The notes under the pieces: generated by a model
The model's input: only the letters and a program-made list of their open reading frames with translations
Told to the model about the DNA's origin: nothing
Database searches by the model: none
Position numbers and translations under genes: made by a program
In this document: piece by piece, positions 59,981-64,000 of the stretch
How the letters are laid out: every line of letters begins with the position of its first letter
How positions within the stretch are numbered: the stretch's first letter is position 1
From: CAXXIC01 sp049315325
GTDB taxonomy: Bacteria; Bacteroidota; Bacteroidia; Bacteroidales; UBA7332
Direction: 5' to 3'
Assembly: GCA_049315325.1 (NCBI GenBank)
Contig: JBMOKJ010000002.1
Coordinates: 248,001 to 312,000 of the forward strand
DNA: 64,000 nucleotides

Positions 59981-62900
59981 ATGAAAAAATGGACATTCGT
60001 CTTACTATGTCTCTTCATGAGCATAGGGCTTGCTTCTGCACAAACTAAGGTATTCGGTGTAGTACTTTCAGCAGAGGATGGGCAACCAGTTATTGGTGCA
60101 TCAATTAAAGTGAAAGGTGTTAATGTGGGAACTGTTACCGATACCGATGGTAAGTTTTCATTAAGTGTACCTGCTAGTGGTAAAACATTAGTCGTATCGT
60201 ATGTTGGGATGGAATCTCAAGAATTAGCAGTTAAATCTTCGTTGAGAGTAGTTTTAAAAGGTTCTGCACAGAGCCTTGGTGAAGTTGTTGTAACTGGTGC
60301 GTTAGGTATCAAGAGACAAGCTCGCGAAGTTGGTTATGCAGCTACAACTATTGGAAACAAGTTGTTAACTCAAGCCAATACTACTAATGTGCAACAAGCA
60401 TTGACCGGAAAGATTTCTGGGTTGAACATCACTACAACAAATAGCGGTGTGTTTCAAAATGCTCGTATCAACATTCGCGGTATTCGTTCATTGACTGGTA
60501 ATAACCAGCCAATGTTGATCGTTGACGATAGTCCAGTGAGTTTGAGTTATTTGAGTTCAATTTCTCCAGCTGACATTAAAGAGATGACCATCTTAAAGAG
60601 TGGTGCCTCTGCAGCTATCTACGGTCCTGAAGCAGTAAATGGTGTTATCGTAATTACAACTAAAAAAGGTGATACTGATAAAACTACTGTTTCGCTTACT
60701 TCATCTGCTCAAATGACAAGAGTATCTTACCTCCCAAAAATTCAAAAGGAATTTGGTGCTGGTGCTGGTGAGACTCAAGATGATTTTGGAAATTATTTGT
60801 ATGTTCCTTACGAAAATCAAATGTACGGTCCTCGTTTTGATGGATCTATGCAAGATATTGGTGTTAAATTGCAAGATGGCTCAATCCAAAGAGGTCCATA
60901 TGACAATAGCCGTTATCAAGATAAAATTGATTTCTGGAATACAGGATTTACTCTTCAAAACAATGTATCTATTACAGGAAAAGGGTTTAAATTCGGTATT
61001 TCGAATGACCAAGTTAAAGGTTTAATGCCTAATGATAAACGTGATCGTACAGTTATCAATTTTGCGGCAGACAAAGAGTACGGAAATTTGAAAGTGAGCT
61101 ACACTGTGAATTATACAAATTCTAATTCAGATGTTGTAAACGAGGGAGCTATGCCTGATTTGACTCAAAGTTCATATACAGGAAGTATTCTTTCTCAAAT
61201 TATGCAGATTCCAAATAACGTTCCTTTGTCAGAATATAAAGATTGGAAGAATGGTAAATGGGGTCGTTATGAAAACTATTTCAATGAGTTTGCTATTAAC
61301 CCTTATTGGATTGTTGATAATTTACGTACCAAATTAACTGGTAATGAATTGATTGGTAATGTGAAATTTGAATATAAGATTGCTCCTTGGTTAAAAGCTG
61401 ATTTGAAAGCAAGTTCAACTTTTGCTAATGCATATTCTGAAAGCCGCATGTCGCCAATTGAAAAATCAGATGTTTCTGATTGGACAATTGCACACCGCGA
61501 TAATACATCTTATCACCGTCAACCAGGAGCAGTAACTAATTTGAATGGTTTTTATACCATGAATAATGTGGATGCTTTCTTAAGTGGTTCACAAAAGGCT
61601 ACAGAAGATTTGAAGGTTTCATATTTAGTGGGAACGAATCTTAAAACTCAAAGTTCTAACTACTTATCTGTTAAAGGAAACGATTTAGTTGTTCCTTACC
61701 TTTACAATCTTTCAGTTCGTTCAGGTGACGCAGAAATTGGAAATGGATTAAGTCAAATTCGCCAACAAGCTGTTTATGGAAGTTTCTCTCTTGGTTACAA
61801 GAATCTTGCGTTTATTGAATTTACAGGGCGTAATGATTGGGATAGCCGTTTATTGAAAGAAAATAGATCATTTTTCTATCCAGGTGTTAACGCATCTTTA
61901 ATGATGTCGGATATCATTCCTCAATTGAAAGACCTTTCTGTTAATAAGTTGAAACTGAGAGGATCATACACTAAGTCTGCAAATGTGAATATTGCTCCTT
62001 ATTCTTTGCAAGCAACTTACACTCCTGGTGTAGGCTTCCCATTTGGTAGTACTCAAGGATTTTCGGCAAATAACGTTATTCCTGATGTAAATCTTAAACC
62101 TGAGTTTGTTGCGATTTCTGAAGTTGGTTTTGATTTAGGATTAATGGAAGATCGCGTTGCACTTGAAGCATCGTATTTCTATCAAAATAGTACAAATCAG
62201 ATTTTGTCTTCTTCTCAATCATGGGCTACAGGTTTTCCTGTTGCATTGTCTAACGCTGCTTCATTCAAAAACTATGGTGTTGAAATGGAGTTAAGTTTAA
62301 CACCATTAGTGAAAATTGGACGTGGGGATTTCAACTTCAGCGTTAATGCAACATACAATAATAATGAAGTTACGGAAACTGCTTTTGGAAATCCTGTTGT
62401 ACTTACTGGAAATGCTGGATTTATTCAAAACTCATCTAGTAATCCAACTGTGAATAATATAGCAATGGTTGGTCAACCTGCTTTTGCTTTCCAATTGACA
62501 GATTACGATAGAGATCCTCAAGGACGTGTGATTATTGATAAATCAACTGGTTATCCAACTGTTGCGGCCAATATGGTTGTTAAAGGTAGAACTTTACCTT
62601 TATGGATTATTGGTATGACTCCTTCATACAAAATTGGTAATTTTGAAGCTTCAATGACTTGGGATTTCAAAGGTGGTCACGATTTCTATGCTGGACAAGG
62701 TAGCGATATGGACTTCTCTGGTATCTCAGTTCGTTCTACAGAGTATGGTCGTCAACGTTTTGTATTCCCAAATTCAGTCTATGCTGATGGAACTAATGCT
62801 GATGGTTCAGTTAAATACGTTCCTAATACAAATATTCTTGTTCAAGATGGTAATTATGGCTTCTGGACTGGTAAGAAAACTAACTTAGGTATTGCAACAA

Positions 62901-63169
62901 ACTATTTTGCAAGTGCTGCTACTTGGAGATTGCGTGAAGTCAATTTGACTTACACTTTCCCTGCAAAGCTTTTGAAAAATCTAAGTGTAGTTAAAAATGC
63001 ATCATTGAGTCTAATTGGAAAAGATTTGTTGATGTTTGTACCTTCATCAAATCAGTGGGGAGATCCTGAGTTTAACTATACTAATACTGGTAATACATTT
63101 GGTATAAGTAGCCCATATCAAACTCCTCCTTCAAGATATTTTGGTGCAACTTTGAATGTTAAGTTTTGA
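59981..63169 (+). CDS. SusC/RagA-family TonB-linked outer membrane protein
   Basis: 1062 residues from the ATG at 59981. Signal peptide ends LASAQ; CarboxypepD-reg-like domain (about 25-95), then the plug with GEVVVTGALGIKRQ, INIRGIRSLTGNNQPMLIVD and GPEAVNGVIVITTKKG, then the barrel to a final NVKF. Imports oligosaccharides or peptides with SusD. No sigma/anti-sigma pair or glycoside hydrolase is within the window, so the substrate is unknown. Confidence 0.95.
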   Translation: MKKWTFVLLCLFMSIGLASAQTKVFGVVLSAEDGQPVIGASIKVKGVNVGTVTDTDGKFSLSVPASGKTLVVSYVGMESQELAVKSSLRVVLKGSAQSLGEVVVTGALGIKRQAREVGYAATTIGNKLLTQANTTNVQQALTGKISGLNITTTNSGVFQNARINIRGIRSLTGNNQPMLIVDDSPVSLSYLSSISPADIKEMTILKSGASAAIYGPEAVNGVIVITTKKGDTDKTTVSLTSSAQMTRVSYLPKIQKEFGAGAGETQDDFGNYLYVPYENQMYGPRFDGSMQDIGVKLQDGSIQRGPYDNSRYQDKIDFWNTGFTLQNNVSITGKGFKFGISNDQVKGLMPNDKRDRTVINFAADKEYGNLKVSYTVNYTNSNSDVVNEGAMPDLTQSSYTGSILSQIMQIPNNVPLSEYKDWKNGKWGRYENYFNEFAINPYWIVDNLRTKLTGNELIGNVKFEYKIAPWLKADLKASSTFANAYSESRMSPIEKSDVSDWTIAHRDNTSYHRQPGAVTNLNGFYTMNNVDAFLSGSQKATEDLKVSYLVGTNLKTQSSNYLSVKGNDLVVPYLYNLSVRSGDAEIGNGLSQIRQQAVYGSFSLGYKNLAFIEFTGRNDWDSRLLKENRSFFYPGVNASLMMSDIIPQLKDLSVNKLKLRGSYTKSANVNIAPYSLQATYTPGVGFPFGSTQGFSANNVIPDVNLKPEFVAISEVGFDLGLMEDRVALEASYFYQNSTNQILSSSQSWATGFPVALSNAASFKNYGVEMELSLTPLVKIGRGDFNFSVNATYNNNEVTETAFGNPVVLTGNAGFIQNSSSNPTVNNIAMVGQPAFAFQLTDYDRDPQGRVIIDKSTGYPTVAANMVVKGRTLPLWIIGMTPSYKIGNFEASMTWDFKGGHDFYAGQGSDMDFSGISVRSTEYGRQRFVFPNSVYADGTNADGSVKYVPNTNILVQDGNYGFWTGKKTNLGIATNYFASAATWRLREVNLTYTFPAKLLKNLSVVKNASLSLIGKDLLMFVPSSNQWGDPEFNYTNTGNTFGISSPYQTPPSRYFGATLNVKF

Positions 63170-63190
63170 TAATTACTAAATTAAAGAGAT

Positions 63191-64000
63191 ATGAAAAGAA
63201 TAAAAGGAATTAAATTATATATGTCGCTTTTGGCTGCAGCATTGCTGGTGTCATCGTGCAGCGACTTTTTAGATGTAAACGAAGATCCAAATCGCGCGAC
63301 TGATACAAATATCACGCCGGAGCTTCTGCTTACAAATGCCCAAACCACAATTGGTACGCGCCAAGCTAGCCGATTTGTATTCTTAAATAACTGGATGGGT
63401 TATTGGGCACGCTCTGGTTCATTTATTGTTGAACAAGAAGAAACTACCTACAATATTGCAAATACATTTACAGACAATTTGTGGGCGAATGGGTATGATA
63501 TCTTGTTTAATCTTAAATTGACAAAAGATAAGGCATTGGTAGCTAAAGACAGTGTTTTAGCAGGTGCATCAATGGTTTTGTCTTCGAAATTGTGGCAGGA
63601 ACAAGTTGATATTTTTGGTGCCGTTCCTTATTCACAGGCATTTAATTATCAATCGAATCCTCGTCCTGCTTACGATAAGGCAAATGTAATCTATGCAGAT
63701 TTGTTAGTTCAATTGAATACTGCTATCAAGTATTTGAAAACGACTCCAAGTACAACCTTCCCTTCTGCAGATTACATGATTTGTCGTAATGATGCAAGTA
63801 ATATGTCAGCTAAAATTCAACTTTGGATTAAGTTTGCTAATACTGTTAAACTGCGTATTTTGTTAAGACAATCAGAAATTCCAGGATTCGATCCTTCAAC
63901 TGAGATTGCAAAAATTGTTGCTGACGGTGGTGTATTAGGTTCAGGAGAAAATATTTCTGTAAATCCTGGTTATTCTAATGCATTGGATAAACAATCTCCA
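63191..64000 (+). CDS. SusD/RagB-family nutrient-binding lipoprotein, cut by the window edge
   Basis: 270 residues seen. Lipoprotein signal ends LLVSSC (Cys23), then SDFLDVNEDPNRAT, ITPELLLTNAQTTIG and WQEQVDIFGAVPYSQAF, typical of SusD-like proteins. Starts 21 bp after SusC. The 3' end is beyond the window. Confidence 0.93.
   Translation, partial: MKRIKGIKLYMSLLAAALLVSSCSDFLDVNEDPNRATDTNITPELLLTNAQTTIGTRQASRFVFLNNWMGYWARSGSFIVEQEETTYNIANTFTDNLWANGYDILFNLKLTKDKALVAKDSVLAGASMVLSSKLWQEQVDIFGAVPYSQAFNYQSNPRPAYDKANVIYADLLVQLNTAIKYLKTTPSTTFPSADYMICRNDASNMSAKIQLWIKFANTVKLRILLRQSEIPGFDPSTEIAKIVADGGVLGSGENISVNPGYSNALDKQSP

Overview
The window is chromosomal DNA of a member of the Bacteroidota, most likely Bacteroidales. 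Evidence: an adjacent SusC/SusD pair at the right edge, promoters with the Bacteroidota -7 box TAnnTTTG (for example 57258-57265 and 59930-59937), a FISUMP-domain lipoprotein, a DUF4783 protein and the family content of the mobile DNA. A carotenoid cluster indicates a pigmented organism. The species cannot be named from the sequence alone.

Layout. 1-5068 (+): the end of a secreted or phage-like block: beta-helix protein, FISUMP lipoprotein, small lipoprotein, helical protein, holin-like membrane protein and M15 peptidase. 5199-8513 (-): cdsA, ftsH, rsfS. 8770-15938 (-): nine packed carotenoid genes (crtB, idi, crtZ, lycopene cyclase, CruF-like hydratase, acyltransferase, glycosyltransferase, a TPR protein, crtI) that could make a hydroxylated, glycosylated and acylated C40 pigment. 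16184-20380: secreted protein, M24 peptidase, rlmH, a DUF559 endonuclease bordered by inverted repeats, DUF4783 and nadC. 20397-20905: palindromic repeats. 20930-22962 (-): a four-gene operon headed by an Abi-alpha (DUF4393) protein. 23166-25839: a repeat-associated protein, an eleven-unit 21-bp tandem array and an ATP-grasp enzyme.

About 26008-53772 is a 27.7-kb integrative island in the 3' end of a tRNA-Lys gene. A 15-bp copy of the tRNA end lies at the left, the intact tRNA at the right, and a tyrosine recombinase sits just inside the left end. Recombinase, excisionase-like protein and VirE-N/DUF3987 primase-like protein form the mobility part. No relaxase or conjugation gene was seen. The cargo is mainly anti-phage: a DUF3800 two-gene module, a type III restriction-modification pair, a four-gene SMC/MukF/MukE/Toprim operon resembling Wadjet but in a different order and with small subunits, a GmrSD-like DUF262 nuclease with a WYL regulator, a HIRAN protein and an ADP-ribosylglycohydrolase.

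The most interesting signal is one motif, TTGTCA-taag-TTGTCA, placed exactly 17 bp before a -7-like element at three promoters in the island: in front of the SMC operon, a small secreted protein and the HIRAN protein. It overlaps the stop codon of the WYL regulator gene. I infer a WYL-controlled defence regulon joining these genes.

Right of the island (53924-64000) is ordinary chromosome: tdk with an AI-2E-family membrane protein, dacB-type PBP4, rsmI, a coiled-coil lipoprotein, a YjjG-like HAD phosphatase and a SusC/SusD pair cut by the window edge.
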